In this document: in pieces, positions 16,527 to 24,113 of the stretch
Numbering within the stretch: position 1 is the first letter of the stretch
How the letters are laid out: every line of letters starts with the position of its first letter
NCBI GenBank assembly: GCA_964411125.1
Contig: CAYPJU010000054.1
Location: 1 to 43,397, forward strand
DNA: 43,397 nt
Reading direction: 5' to 3'
Source of the DNA: JBFIHF01 sp964411125
GTDB taxonomy: Bacteria; Myxococcota_A; Bradymonadia; Bradymonadales; Bradymonadaceae
Position numbers and translations under genes: made by a program
The notes under the pieces: model-generated
Told to the model about the DNA's origin: nothing
The model's input: the letters and a program-made list of their open reading frames with translations, nothing else
Database searches by the model: none

Positions 16527-17152
16527 AGTTCCTCGTCCTGGAAGGGCTCGACGGAGCCGGTACGACGACGCAGACGGCGATGCTGGTCGATGCGCTGCGA
16601 GGTCGGGGCGAGACGGCGCTGTCGACCCGCGAGCCGTCCGACGGCCCGATCGGCGTCATGATTCGCCAGATGCTGGGGCGTCGGATCGTCGGCCGCAGCG
16701 GCGGGCCGATCGATCGGGAGACCCTGGCGCTGCTCTTCGCCGCGGACCGCGTCGACCACGTCACGAACGAGATCGCCCCCGCACTAGAGCAGGGAACCTG
16801 GGTCGTCTCCGACCGCTACTACCCCTCGAGCCTCGCCTATCAGGGGGACATCGATGGCGACGACTCTTTCGACTTCGGCTGGGTCGACGCCTTGAACTCC
16901 CGCGCCTTGCGTCCCGATCTCACCTTCTACCTGGACGTCCCGGTCGACGTCTGTCTCGGCCGCCTTGGTGACCGTGGTCATCGAGACATCTACGAGACCC
17001 GCGATAAGCTCGAGCGTCTGCACGGCCGGTACCGTCAGGTCGTCGAAGCCTTGATCGCGAGGGGCGAGAGGATCGTCACCGTGGACGGAACGATGACCGC
17101 GACCGCGGTGCACGCGGCGATCCTGGCCGAGCTCGAACCTTTCGAGAGCTGA
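16523..17152 (+). CDS. tmk: Thymidylate kinase
   Basis: 209 residues, typical for the family. Phosphorylates dTMP to dTDP with ATP in DNA precursor synthesis. The P-loop is E-G-L-D-G-A-G-T-T-T-Q (residues 7-17). The DRY-type motif with substrate-binding residues is S-D-R-Y-Y-P-S-S-L-A-Y-Q-G (~95-107). T-R-E-P-S-D-G (near 35) fits the dTMP-site segment usually written T-R-E-P-G-G. The start codon overlaps the preceding stop (ATGA). Confidence 0.93.
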   Translation: MKFLVLEGLDGAGTTTQTAMLVDALRGRGETALSTREPSDGPIGVMIRQMLGRRIVGRSGGPIDRETLALLFAADRVDHVTNEIAPALEQGTWVVSDRYYPSSLAYQGDIDGDDSFDFGWVDALNSRALRPDLTFYLDVPVDVCLGRLGDRGHRDIYETRDKLERLHGRYRQVVEALIARGERIVTVDGTMTATAVHAAILAELEPFES

Positions 17153-17178
17153 GCTTCCCCACTTTTTCGTCTATTTTC

Positions 17179-17205
17179 GCAACGGAAGCGCGTCGCGGCC
17201 GAAAA
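17179..17205. repeat. Dispersed 27-bp intergenic element, copy 2
   Basis: GCAACGGAAGCGCGTCGC and following bases match 4543-4569 at 24 of 27 positions. On the minus strand the frame through this copy ends R-D-A-L-P-L-R-K-stop at 17173-17175, preceded by V-V-L-A-K-Y-V-F-G, with AGGAGG just ahead of a GTG. It may be the end of a very short gene or a conserved nucleic-acid element. Confidence 0.5.
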
Positions 17206-17283
17206 CGTACTTGGCCAGCACGACCTCCTCTGCCTTCGAGCGGCGCCGCTCGACGTCGGGGGAGGTGGACTCACGAGACTTTG

Positions 17284-17308
17284 GCCGACGCTTCGATGAA
17301 GCGTCGGC
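17284..17308. terminator. Perfect hairpin between convergent genes
   Basis: GCCGACGCTT pairs exactly with AAGCGTCGGC across a five-base loop. It lies 132 bases after tmk and 139 bases after the end of the convergent minus-strand gene. There is no T-run, so intrinsic termination is uncertain; it may only be an mRNA 3' end stabiliser. Nearby GGAGCGGGTGGGTG is repeated twice (about 17373 and 17403). Confidence 0.4.
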
Positions 17309-17446
17309 GAAGGCCGAAGTGCGTCCTCGGCTGCTGGGGGCGGGCCTGTCGTGGGGCCCGGAGCGGAGCGGAGGAGCGGGTGGGTGTATCCGGCGCCGCG
17401 CGCAGGAGCGGGTGGGTGAAAGAGGCGCAGCCGGCGGTCTTTGGAA

Positions 17447-18202
17447 CTATTGAACCTGGAGGATGGGGCCGACCAGGTCTTCGTCGCCGTAACCGCAGCG
17501 GAGGCGGTCGGGGAGCTCGGTGAGGTCCGCGGACCATTCGAGGCGGGTTTCGGTTTGCGTGCCGGTGGGGCCGATGTTGCACTCGAGGGACTTGGTGGTG
17601 CCGAAAGTTCGGGTCCACCAGCTGTCACGAGGCGAGGCCATCGTGACCGCGGCTTCGATGACGAAATCGTCGGCGCGCTTCCACTGGCGGATGGGCCAGA
17701 TCTCGTAGGAAAAGAGGCTCACGAAACGGCTGCGCGCACCGTAGCCGTAGGAAGTTTCGAGTCGCGTCAGGGGCTGGTCGTAGGATACGACGATCTCGTT
17801 CTTTCCCGCGCCGAAGTCGCCTGCGATGCGGGCTTCGAACAAGGTGGGCGCGTCCCCGAAGAAGCGTCGAGGCAACTGGAGCTCGTCGGGAACGTCGCGC
17901 ATGGGGGCTGGGGTCGAGCGCGAGGCCTTGCCGTTCACCGAGACGGCCACGTCGGTCTCGGCGGGGAGGATGAACGTCGTCTCGAAGCTCGTGGCGGACT
18001 GGGCGGCGACGACGTACCTCGCGGTGACGCGGCACGATTTGGGTTGGCACTCGATGTCGAGCCGTTCGCGCAGCACTTCGACGTCCGAGATGGGTTCGAG
18101 CGCCGTCGACGGTCCTTCGAGCACGTTCATCGGTGCTCGCATGTTGGCGGCTGCGGGGACGGTCCAAAGGGTCAGAAGGACGGTGAAGATCCAGATTCGC
18201 AT
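17447..18202 (-). CDS. Exported protein of unknown function
   Basis: 251 residues from the ATG at 18202. I prefer it over the ATG at 18211 because GAGG then sits nine bases ahead, and because the upstream motif is then at the same distance as in the gene at 8689-9747. The N-terminus M-R-I-W-I-F-T-V-L-L-T-L-W is a signal peptide, with cleavage near V-P-A-A-A-N. The mature protein is rich in beta-strand-like segments (S-F-E-T-T-F-I-L-P-A-E-T-D-V-A-V-S) and contains two or three cysteine pairs (C-Q-P-K-S-C). The region R-A-D-D-F-V-I-E-A-A-V-T resembles immunoglobulin-like adhesin or DUF4424-type domains. Function not recognised. Confidence 0.7.
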   Translation of the reverse strand: MRIWIFTVLLTLWTVPAAANMRAPMNVLEGPSTALEPISDVEVLRERLDIECQPKSCRVTARYVVAAQSATSFETTFILPAETDVAVSVNGKASRSTPAPMRDVPDELQLPRRFFGDAPTLFEARIAGDFGAGKNEIVVSYDQPLTRLETSYGYGARSRFVSLFSYEIWPIRQWKRADDFVIEAAVTMASPRDSWWTRTFGTTKSLECNIGPTGTQTETRLEWSADLTELPDRLRCGYGDEDLVGPILQVQ

Positions 18203-18256
18203 CGTGTTCATCCTCGTTGGGTAGCTTGCCCTGACTCGAACGTCGGATCGGCGGTT

Positions 18257-18273
18257 TGGATCTAAAATCGTCG
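18257..18273 (-). promoter_or_regulatory. Promoter-region motif shared with the gene at 8689-9747
   Basis: The minus strand reads CGACGATTTTAGATCCA, 15 of 17 identical to 9818-9802. It lies 55 bases before the chosen ATG at 18202, exactly as in the other gene. Confidence 0.45.
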
Positions 18274-18366
18274 GGTAGGCGTTCGCTGCGTGGGGGGCGC
18301 GAGCCGACGCTTGCGTGCGGCGCGTGAATGTTCGACCCTACGCGCCCCCATACTTCAGGAGGACGC

Positions 18367-18855
18367 ATGTCCGACATCGTCGCCGAAAACAAAGTCGTAC
18401 TCTTCAACTACACCCTCCGGGATTCCGACGGGAACGAAATCGACTCCTCCGACGGCGATCCGATGCCGTACCTCCACGGAGCGCAGAACATCGTCCCGGG
18501 TCTCGAGAAAGAGATGACCGGCAAGAAGGTGGGGGACAGCTTCGAGGTCGTCGTCTCACCTGCGGACGGCTACGGTGAGGTGAGCGGCGCTCCCCCGCAG
18601 AAGGTGGAACGCGATGCGTTTCCCGACGGGGTCGAAGAGGGTATGCCTTTCATGCTCGAGACTCCGGACGGTGGCGTGGTGACGATCTGGGTCACGTCGG
18701 TCACCGACTCGCACATCGAGTTCACCACAGATCACCCGCTCGCCGGCGAAGAGCTCCACTTCGCGATTCAGATCACGGGGATCCGTGACGCGACGGCAGA
18801 CGAGATCGACCACGGTCATCCTCACGGCCCTGACGGCCACAGCCACCACCACTGA
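18367..18855 (+). CDS. slyD: FKBP-type peptidyl-prolyl isomerase, SlyD family
   Basis: 162 residues from the ATG at 18367, which has a perfect AGGAGG six bases ahead; an in-frame ATG at 18328 is less likely. Catalyses cis-trans isomerisation of prolyl bonds and acts as a chaperone. The FKBP half (V-L-F-N-Y-T-L-R-D-S-D-G-N-E-I-D, then Y-L-H-G-A-Q-N-I-V-P-G-L-E) flanks a SlyD-type insert-in-flap chaperone domain (residues ~68-125, starting at A-D-G-Y-G). The last residues are histidine-rich (H-G-H-P-H-G-P-D-G-H-S-H-H-H), consistent with the metal-binding tail of SlyD that delivers nickel. The lipase-like gene starts eight bases later. Confidence 0.93.
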   Translation: MSDIVAENKVVLFNYTLRDSDGNEIDSSDGDPMPYLHGAQNIVPGLEKEMTGKKVGDSFEVVVSPADGYGEVSGAPPQKVERDAFPDGVEEGMPFMLETPDGGVVTIWVTSVTDSHIEFTTDHPLAGEELHFAIQITGIRDATADEIDHGHPHGPDGHSHHH

Positions 18856-18863
18856 GGCAGCGC

Positions 18864-20030
18864 GTGCGCAAGGCCGACGTCTATCTCATCCCGGGGTTCT
18901 TCGGGTTCGCCGACATCGGCGGGATCACGTACTTCCACCACGTCGTCGACGTGATCGTCGATGCGCTGCGCGAACGCGGTGTCGAGGCGAGGACGTTCGG
19001 GGTGAAGACACGCCCGACCGCCTCCATTCGTCGGCGCGCGGGGCGACTGCTCGAGACGGTCGCCGAGACCGCGGCGGAAGACAGCGAGATCTTCCTGGTG
19101 GGGCACTCGACGGGGGGGTTGGACGCCCGTCTCTTCGCGTCGCCCGGGGCGAGCCTCGACACCGACTGGGAGATCGACCTCGCGCCGTATGCGGATCGGG
19201 TGACTGCCGTCGCGACAGTCGCGACGCCGCACTTCGGCACCCCGATGGCGCAGTTGTTCAACAGCCTCCTCGGGGCGCAGCTCCTTTATCTTCTGACGCT
19301 CGCGACCATCTACACGCTGCGTTTCGGCAAGCTTCCGCTCTCGCTCCTGGTGGCGGTGGGAGGAATCATCACGAAGCTCGATGACGTGGTGGGGTTCGAG
19401 AACACGATCCTCGACCAGTGGTACGAGGCGCTCTTCGAGGACTTCGACGCCGAGCGCGAGGCGGCGGTGAAGGCGTTCCTGGAAGAGATTCGTAGCGACC
19501 GCGCGCTGATCAACCAGCTCACGCCGGGCGGGATCGACCTCTTCAACGCGTCGGCGAACGACCGTCCGGGCGTACGCTACGGCAGCGTGGTGATGAAGGC
19601 CCGTCGTCCGTCGCTGTCGACGATCAAGGACATCGGTCTCGATCCGTACCGACAGGCTTCGCACACCCTCTACCGCGCCCTCGCCCTCACGACGCGCGGC
19701 GGAAAGTTCCCTCCCCTCACCTCCGAACAGCAGAAGTTTCTGGTGGGAGCGTACGGCGAAATTCCGGAGACGAAGGACTCCGACGGGATCGTCCCGACGC
19801 TGTCGCAGGTGCGAGGCCATCTGATCCATGCGGCGCTGGGGGATCATCTCGACGCGTGCGGTCACTTCGACGACACGAGCCACGACCCACCGCACGTCGA
19901 CTGGATCGACACCGGGTCCGGCTTCGACCGTGCCGGTTTCGAGTCACTGTGGAGGGACGTGGCGAACTTTCTGGCCGGCGACGATGCCGACGCCCCGCAG
20001 GCTTCCAAGAAGAAGCGCCCCACCACCTGA
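18864..20030 (+). CDS. Alpha/beta hydrolase, lipase-like
   Basis: 388 residues from a GTG start eight bases after slyD, so probably cotranscribed. The nucleophile elbow is G-H-S-T-G-G with S82, preceded by the oxyanion strand Y-L-I-P-G-F-F-G-F (residues 7-15), a pattern of triacylglycerol lipases and lecithin-cholesterol acyltransferase-like esterases. A hydrophobic segment at about 130-165 could act as a lid or membrane-associated helix. Later S-D-G-I-V-P-T is the expected acid-residue region and an H-x-x-W near the end (H-V-D-W) supplies the histidine. There is no signal peptide, so it is probably intracellular. Substrate unknown. Confidence 0.8.
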   Translation: MRKADVYLIPGFFGFADIGGITYFHHVVDVIVDALRERGVEARTFGVKTRPTASIRRRAGRLLETVAETAAEDSEIFLVGHSTGGLDARLFASPGASLDTDWEIDLAPYADRVTAVATVATPHFGTPMAQLFNSLLGAQLLYLLTLATIYTLRFGKLPLSLLVAVGGIITKLDDVVGFENTILDQWYEALFEDFDAEREAAVKAFLEEIRSDRALINQLTPGGIDLFNASANDRPGVRYGSVVMKARRPSLSTIKDIGLDPYRQASHTLYRALALTTRGGKFPPLTSEQQKFLVGAYGEIPETKDSDGIVPTLSQVRGHLIHAALGDHLDACGHFDDTSHDPPHVDWIDTGSGFDRAGFESLWRDVANFLAGDDADAPQASKKKRPTT

Positions 20031-20044
20031 GGGTGATGGGGCGC
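20015..20044. terminator. Bidirectional terminator between convergent genes
   Basis: A 13-bp stem (GCGCCCCACCACC with GGTGATGGGGCGC, one T-G wobble on the minus strand) around a four-base loop. On the minus strand it is followed by TTCTTCTT, giving a fair intrinsic terminator for the MATE gene; on the plus strand the stem overlaps the last codons of the lipase gene. Confidence 0.65.
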
Positions 20045-20051
20045 CGTCGCC

Positions 20052-21383
20052 CTAGGCTGCGAGGGGAGCCCAGGTTCCGGATCTCCACCGCAGCGTCATG
20101 ACGACGCTGAGGATGGCGATCTCGATCGTCAGCGCGAGCCAGGCTCCGTAGGCGCCCCAGCCGAGGGCGACCCCGAAGAGGTACGCGAGCGGCACCAGGA
20201 CGAACCACGATCCGGCGATCGAGGCGAGCATGGTGAACCGCGTGTCTCCGGCCCCGTTCAGGGCGCCCGCTGCGGTCATGACGACCGCGTCGAACACCTG
20301 GAAGAGGGCGCCCAGGAACAGCAACCCGGCGCCAATCTTCAGGACCTCGGGGTCCTCGCTGAAGAACCCGAGCAGCTGGGTCGGCCAGACCCAGAAGACG
20401 ACGCCGAACGCTCCCATCAGACCGACCGCCAGCTTCAGCGCGCTTCGGAACGCTGCGCGAGCCGCTTCGCGGTCGTTGGCACCGACGTACTGACCGACGA
20501 GGACGGTCGCAGCCTCTCCCAACCCGTGACCGGGGAGGAAGCTGATGCTGATCACCTTCATCGCGATCTGGTTGGCGGCCAGCTCGGCTGCGCCCACTCG
20601 AGCGACGATGGCGGTGAAGACCGTGAATCCGCCGATGTCGAGGACGTAGCGGACGCCGATCGGAACCCCGACGCGGACGACCTCCCGCGCGACCTCGTAG
20701 TCGAGGCTCGGGCGGACACCAACCGCGCGGACGAACATCGGGGTCATGACGACCCAACCAACGGCGCACGCAAAGACGGTCGACCACGCGGCGCCGGTGA
20801 CGCCGAGGCCTTCCCACTCTCCGAACCCGAACACCAGGACGACGTCGCCGACGATGTTGAGCCCGTTGACGAGCAGGTTGACCTTCATCGGGGTGCGGGT
20901 GTCCCCCGTCCCCTGGAAGTAGTCTGACATCGCCAGCGTCAGGTACCAGACCGGCGACGCCAGGACGCGGACGCGGAAGTAATCCCGCGCCAGCGCCTGC
21001 ACCTCGGGCGGTCCGCCCATCAGCCGGAACAGATGCTCGTCCCACCCGGCGAGCGCGATGACAACCAATCCCATCGGCGCCGCGATGAGGGCTCCCTGCC
21101 AGCCCGCGCGCGACGCCCTGCCTGCGTTGCCTGCTCCGGTCGCCTGTGCCGCGACGACCTTCACGCCGTGAAGGGTTCCCAGGAAGAACCCGTTGATGAA
21201 GAAGACTGCAGTGGTGGCGAGCCCCACGGCAGCGAGCTCGGTCACACCGAGCCAACCCACGACGAGGGTGTCGACGACACCCATCGCGGTATACGCGAGC
21301 ATGCTGACGATGATCGGCCACGCGATGTGCGCGACTTCGCCCAGCGATCCTCGATGGCGATTCCTCTTCTCGAGCGACTCCAT
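20052..21383 (-). CDS. MATE family efflux transporter
   Basis: 443 residues from the ATG at 21383, chosen because AAGGAGG lies six bases ahead; an in-frame start at 21470 would add 29 polar residues and begin inside the T-run of the upstream terminator. Exports cationic drugs or other organic compounds in exchange for Na+ or H+. Two homologous six-helix halves are visible: H-I-A-W-P-I-I-V-S-M-L-A-Y-T-A-M-G-V-V-D-T starts the first, and V-G-V-P-I-G-V-R-Y-V-L-D-I-G-G-F starts the second. The pattern V-D-T-L-V-V-G-W-L-G in helix 1-2 is typical. It is preceded by a leader peptide and attenuator (21470-21631) that should control its expression. Confidence 0.92.
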   Translation of the reverse strand: MESLEKRNRHRGSLGEVAHIAWPIIVSMLAYTAMGVVDTLVVGWLGVTELAAVGLATTAVFFINGFFLGTLHGVKVVAAQATGAGNAGRASRAGWQGALIAAPMGLVVIALAGWDEHLFRLMGGPPEVQALARDYFRVRVLASPVWYLTLAMSDYFQGTGDTRTPMKVNLLVNGLNIVGDVVLVFGFGEWEGLGVTGAAWSTVFACAVGWVVMTPMFVRAVGVRPSLDYEVAREVVRVGVPIGVRYVLDIGGFTVFTAIVARVGAAELAANQIAMKVISISFLPGHGLGEAATVLVGQYVGANDREAARAAFRSALKLAVGLMGAFGVVFWVWPTQLLGFFSEDPEVLKIGAGLLFLGALFQVFDAVVMTAAGALNGAGDTRFTMLASIAGSWFVLVPLAYLFGVALGWGAYGAWLALTIEIAILSVVMTLRWRSGTWAPLAA

Positions 21384-21468
21384 CTCGTCCTCCTTGGCCT
21401 CCTCCCTGGAGGCTGTCGGGGCCTGGGTTGATGACCCTGGGTTCTGGTGACGGAGTCGCATCGCCAAC

Positions 21469-21505
21469 AAAAAAGCCGCAGGGTCCGGTGAGGGATCTGC
21501 GGCTT
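21469..21505 (-). terminator. Intrinsic terminator in the MATE gene leader (attenuator)
   Basis: On the minus strand, AAGCCGCAG (21505-21497) pairs perfectly with CTGCGGCTT (21481-21473) and is followed by six T residues (21474-21469). It lies between the leader-peptide stop (21533) and the MATE start (21383), so it must be read through for pump expression. Its 5' arm is complementary to the end of the leader-peptide coding sequence: CTGCGG at 21541-21536 pairs with CCGCAG at 21502-21497. Confidence 0.85.
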
Positions 21506-21532
21506 CTCGAGCGTATGTCTCTGAGAGTCAGC

Positions 21533-21631
21533 TCACCGCAGTTCCTCCGTGCGCACGCGTGGCACAGCACAAATGCCGAAATCGGCAATGCTGTGCGGCG
21601 CTAGCTGCATGTTGCGGTAGTGGCTGGTCAT
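21533..21631 (-). CDS. Leader peptide of the MATE attenuator (32 aa)
   Basis: The short frame runs from ATG at 21631 to TGA at 21533 and has GAGG five bases ahead of the ATG. The peptide begins M-T-S-H-Y-R-N-M-Q-L and ends V-P-R-V-R-T-E-E-L-R. It is followed by the intrinsic terminator at 21505-21469. Its final codons (CTG CGG TGA) form the strand able to pair with the terminator's 5' arm, and a strong internal hairpin (21596-21562) lies in the middle of the frame, the usual architecture of ribosome-controlled attenuators. R25-V26-R27 fits the Arg/Lys-x-Arg/Lys motif at which macrolide-bound ribosomes stall; that link is inference. No tandem run of one amino acid is present, so amino-acid-starvation control is less likely. 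Confidence 0.7.
   Translation of the reverse strand: MTSHYRNMQLAPHSIADFGICAVPRVRTEELR
21562..21596 (-). promoter_or_regulatory. Hairpin inside the leader-peptide frame
   Basis: Outer arms GCACAGCA and TGCTGTGC (8 bp) and inner arms TGCCGA and TCGGCA (6 bp) with a two-base loop form a strong composite hairpin. It could act as the pause hairpin that synchronises ribosome and polymerase. Confidence 0.6.
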
Positions 21632-21672
21632 CGAGACCTCGTTTCGTGCCCGTTTCGGGCGGTTCCTTTTCA

Positions 21673-21701
21673 GCGTTAGACCAGTCGGGATCCCCCGTCA
21701 A
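21673..21701 (-). promoter_or_regulatory. Sigma70 promoter of the leader-MATE transcript
   Basis: The minus strand has TTGACG (21701-21696), a 17-base spacer and TAACGC (21678-21673). The -35 is near-consensus; the -10 is weak. A start near 21666 would give about 35 bases of 5' UTR including a small GCCCG/CGGGC hairpin and the GAGG ribosome site. Confidence 0.5.
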
Positions 21702-21747
21702 GGAACCGAGAGAAAAATTTCGGCGGTGGGGCCGTCTGTCGTCGCGC

Positions 21748-21777
21748 AAAAGAAAAGGCCCGCCGAAGCGGGCCTGT
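21748..21777 (-). terminator. Intrinsic terminator of the lipoprotein gene at 21798
   Basis: On the minus strand AGGCCCGC-TTCG-GCGGGCCT forms an 8-bp stem with a UUCG tetraloop followed by TTTCTTTT (with one T shared by the stem). It lies 22 bases after the stop codon and separates this gene from the MATE leader promoter. Confidence 0.9.
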
Positions 21778-21797
21778 GGAGACGAGTCGTCGGAGAC

Positions 21798-23147
21798 TCA
21801 GTTCTTTCCTTCGTAGTCGTAGACGCCGACGATGTCGTTGCCGTCGTTGGGGTAGGGGTAGCCCTCGGAGTTGCTCGACGGGTTGAGGTCGACGAAGTGC
21901 GTGCCGGAGTCCCACTGCCAGACGATCGGGTTGACCGGTCGACCGAGGGGTACCCAGAAGTGCTCACTACCTTCGTTGACTTCGATCTGGCTGGTGACGA
22001 GCTGTCCGTCTCCGTGTCGACCGAGGTTGCCGTCGGCGTCGGGTCCGAAGATGCCGTCGAGACCGCCGGCGCGGGCGCGGAACTCGAAGTCACAGAAGAA
22101 GCCGTCGCTCGTCGAGTAGAAGTGCAGCGACTGGTTGATCGTCGGCGGGATGTTGATCGCCTGCTGAAGGATCGGGAAGTTGCACTCCTGTACGGCTTCG
22201 AAGTCGACCTTCACGTCGTCCCACTGAATCTGTCCGTCCGGGCACTGAATCTGGTCGGCGGGGATGGGGAACGGGCTCATCATCTGCTCTTCGGTGGGGA
22301 GGAGCGTGATGGCGTCCTGTACGCACTGGTAGTAGTCGAACGTGTTGCGGAGGGTTCGGACTTCACCGTTGGTACCGACGACGGCTCGGTCGTCGACCCC
22401 CGGGATCCCCCAGGCGAAGCAGACGGCGGTGCTGCTGCCGTTGTCTTCGGGGCAGGGGACGGCGAAGAACCAGGGGTTGTCGGCGACCTGGGAGGCGATC
22501 GTGTCGCCTCGGTTGAGCGAGTTGTGTTCGGGCGCATCGGTCGGCAGCGGTCCGCAGGGCGAGATGAACGGGAGGCTCGTTTCGTCGGAGAAGCCGGCCT
22601 GTTCGACCGGCTCGACGCGGAACTCGGGCGCGATCAGGTAGCTCGTCGACGACAGGAACTCGTCGCTGACGGCGAGGCCGTTCGACATCGTGAAGGTACA
22701 TCCACTGGAGATCGACTGAACGTGTCGGAAGAGCCCCATGTCGACGCTCGACTCCGAGGATTTCCTGGAGAGGATTACGGTGCCGGTCTCCTGCGGGTAC
22801 ATCGCGTACAGGTTGAACGACGCAGACGCCGGCTGCGTGGAGCCGTCGAGCAGGATCGTGAGGTTCGGCCCGAATTTTCGGTCGACCTCGATCGGGATGC
22901 AGCTCGGATCTTCGGCGGGGTTCGGTTTCACGGGACAAGCGCCCCCCTCACCGATCCGGTCACCGAACTCGGCGTCCTCCACGATCACGCCGCCTTCACC
23001 GATGACGGTCACGCCGGACGTACCGGGGTAGCCGTTGATGAAGTAGAGAAAGACGGTGTCCGGCACTTCTCCGCAGGCCGTGAGGCCGAGGGAGCTCGAA
23101 ACGAGGAGAGCCGCAAGTCCGCCCGCGCGAAGCGAGTTCATCTTCAT
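21798..23147 (-). CDS. Predicted lipoprotein of unknown function
   Basis: 449 residues from the ATG at 23147 (AAGGA nine bases upstream; the in-frame start at 23219 lies over the promoter). The N-terminus M-K-M-N-S-L-R-A-G-G-L-A-A-L-L-V ends in a lipobox L-T-A-C, so it should be lipid-anchored. The mature protein is Asp/Pro/Cys-rich and starts with a beta-rich segment (T-V-F-L-Y-F-I-N-G-Y-P-G-T-S-G-V-T-V) like DUF4397-type extracellular domains. At least eight cysteines suggest disulfides. A clean sigma70 promoter lies at 23190-23219 and a strong terminator at 21748-21777, so it is monocistronic. No function recognised. Confidence 0.8.
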   Translation of the reverse strand: MKMNSLRAGGLAALLVSSSLGLTACGEVPDTVFLYFINGYPGTSGVTVIGEGGVIVEDAEFGDRIGEGGACPVKPNPAEDPSCIPIEVDRKFGPNLTILLDGSTQPASASFNLYAMYPQETGTVILSRKSSESSVDMGLFRHVQSISSGCTFTMSNGLAVSDEFLSSTSYLIAPEFRVEPVEQAGFSDETSLPFISPCGPLPTDAPEHNSLNRGDTIASQVADNPWFFAVPCPEDNGSSTAVCFAWGIPGVDDRAVVGTNGEVRTLRNTFDYYQCVQDAITLLPTEEQMMSPFPIPADQIQCPDGQIQWDDVKVDFEAVQECNFPILQQAINIPPTINQSLHFYSTSDGFFCDFEFRARAGGLDGIFGPDADGNLGRHGDGQLVTSQIEVNEGSEHFWVPLGRPVNPIVWQWDSGTHFVDLNPSSNSEGYPYPNDGNDIVGVYDYEGKN

Positions 23148-23189
23148 GGGGTGAATCCTTGGAACAGCGATTTGTTCGGATACGCGGAC

Positions 23190-23219
23190 AAAATACTGCG
23201 CGTTCCCGACCAGAGTCAA
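23190..23219 (-). promoter_or_regulatory. Sigma70 promoter of the lipoprotein gene
   Basis: The minus strand reads TTGACT (23219-23214), an 18-base spacer and TATTTT (23195-23190). The ATG at 23147 is 43 bases past the -10. Confidence 0.6.
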
Positions 23220-23332
23220 TTGAATCCCGTAGCCTTGGGCGTTGTCGGTCGGCCCTGCTCGAAGCTGCTCGGGTGGTCTTGTCGCCCGGGGTAGCTATCC
23301 TTCCGAACACGCCTTTACCCTGGGAGACTCCG

Positions 23333-24106
23333 ATGACACTTCGCATTCTGCTCGCCCTCGCCCTGCTCGCCGGCTGTTCGGGGTCGAAGGAAACCGACGG
23401 CGACCGACCCCCGACCAACAACGGTGTCGCCCCCGACGGAACGCCGTACGAACGTCCGGTCGACTACGTTCGCAGCACGGCCGCGACGAAGCTCGTCTTC
23501 GAGCTGGACACGATCGAGGGCGTCGACCCGCGCCCCGAGGCGCTCGACTACGTCGTCGACAGACTTCGCGGTCGGATTTCCAAGCCCGATGGAATCGAGT
23601 GGCGCCCGGACGCTACGATCGCCTCGCGAGGGGCCGACCATGTGTGGACGTTCGAAGAGCTGCAGGAGCTCGCCGACGAGCAGGCCGACCTCTCGGTGGA
23701 GCCCGGCGAGATCTCCATCCACGTCCTCTATCTCGACGGCGCCTACGAGGACGAGAGCGTGCTCGGGGTCGCCTGGAGCAACCGGCATCTGGCGATGTTC
23801 TCGGGGACCCTCGAGTCGAGCTGTGACCAATTGCTCGTCGGCGACAGCGTCTGCGAGGCTGCCGAGTCCTCGGTGCTTCTGCACGAGGTCGGACACGTGC
23901 TGGGGCTCGTCGACAACGGCCTGGAGATGGTCGAGGACCACGCCGACCCCGAACACGGAGCCCACGACGAGAGCGAAGATTGCGTGATGTACTGGGCCTA
24001 CGAAGGGGTAGGTATCCTGGATGCGCTCACGGGCCCGTTGACCGGCTCGGGTGGGGAGCTCGATTTCGGCGACGACTGCGTCGCGGATCTGGCTGCTGCA
24101 CAGTGA
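23333..24106 (+). CDS. Lipoprotein with metzincin-type zinc protease motif
   Basis: 257 residues. A short signal sequence ends in the lipobox L-L-A-G-C, followed by a spacer with P-P-T-N-N-G-V-A-P, the same linker style as the repeats in the lipoprotein at 40713. The catalytic motif is H184-E185-V-G-H188-V-L-G-L-V-D194, i.e. HExxHxxGxxD, with an aspartate as third zinc ligand as in snapalysin-like metzincins. A Met-turn candidate, C-V-M-Y-W, follows ~35 residues later. Disulfide-forming cysteines flank the active site. So this is probably a surface zinc protease, though the full fold cannot be shown by motif alone. GGGAG precedes the ATG. Convergent with the next gene, seven bases between stops. 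Confidence 0.75.
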   Translation: MTLRILLALALLAGCSGSKETDGDRPPTNNGVAPDGTPYERPVDYVRSTAATKLVFELDTIEGVDPRPEALDYVVDRLRGRISKPDGIEWRPDATIASRGADHVWTFEELQELADEQADLSVEPGEISIHVLYLDGAYEDESVLGVAWSNRHLAMFSGTLESSCDQLLVGDSVCEAAESSVLLHEVGHVLGLVDNGLEMVEDHADPEHGAHDESEDCVMYWAYEGVGILDALTGPLTGSGGELDFGDDCVADLAAAQ

Positions 24107-24113
24107 ACCGTGG

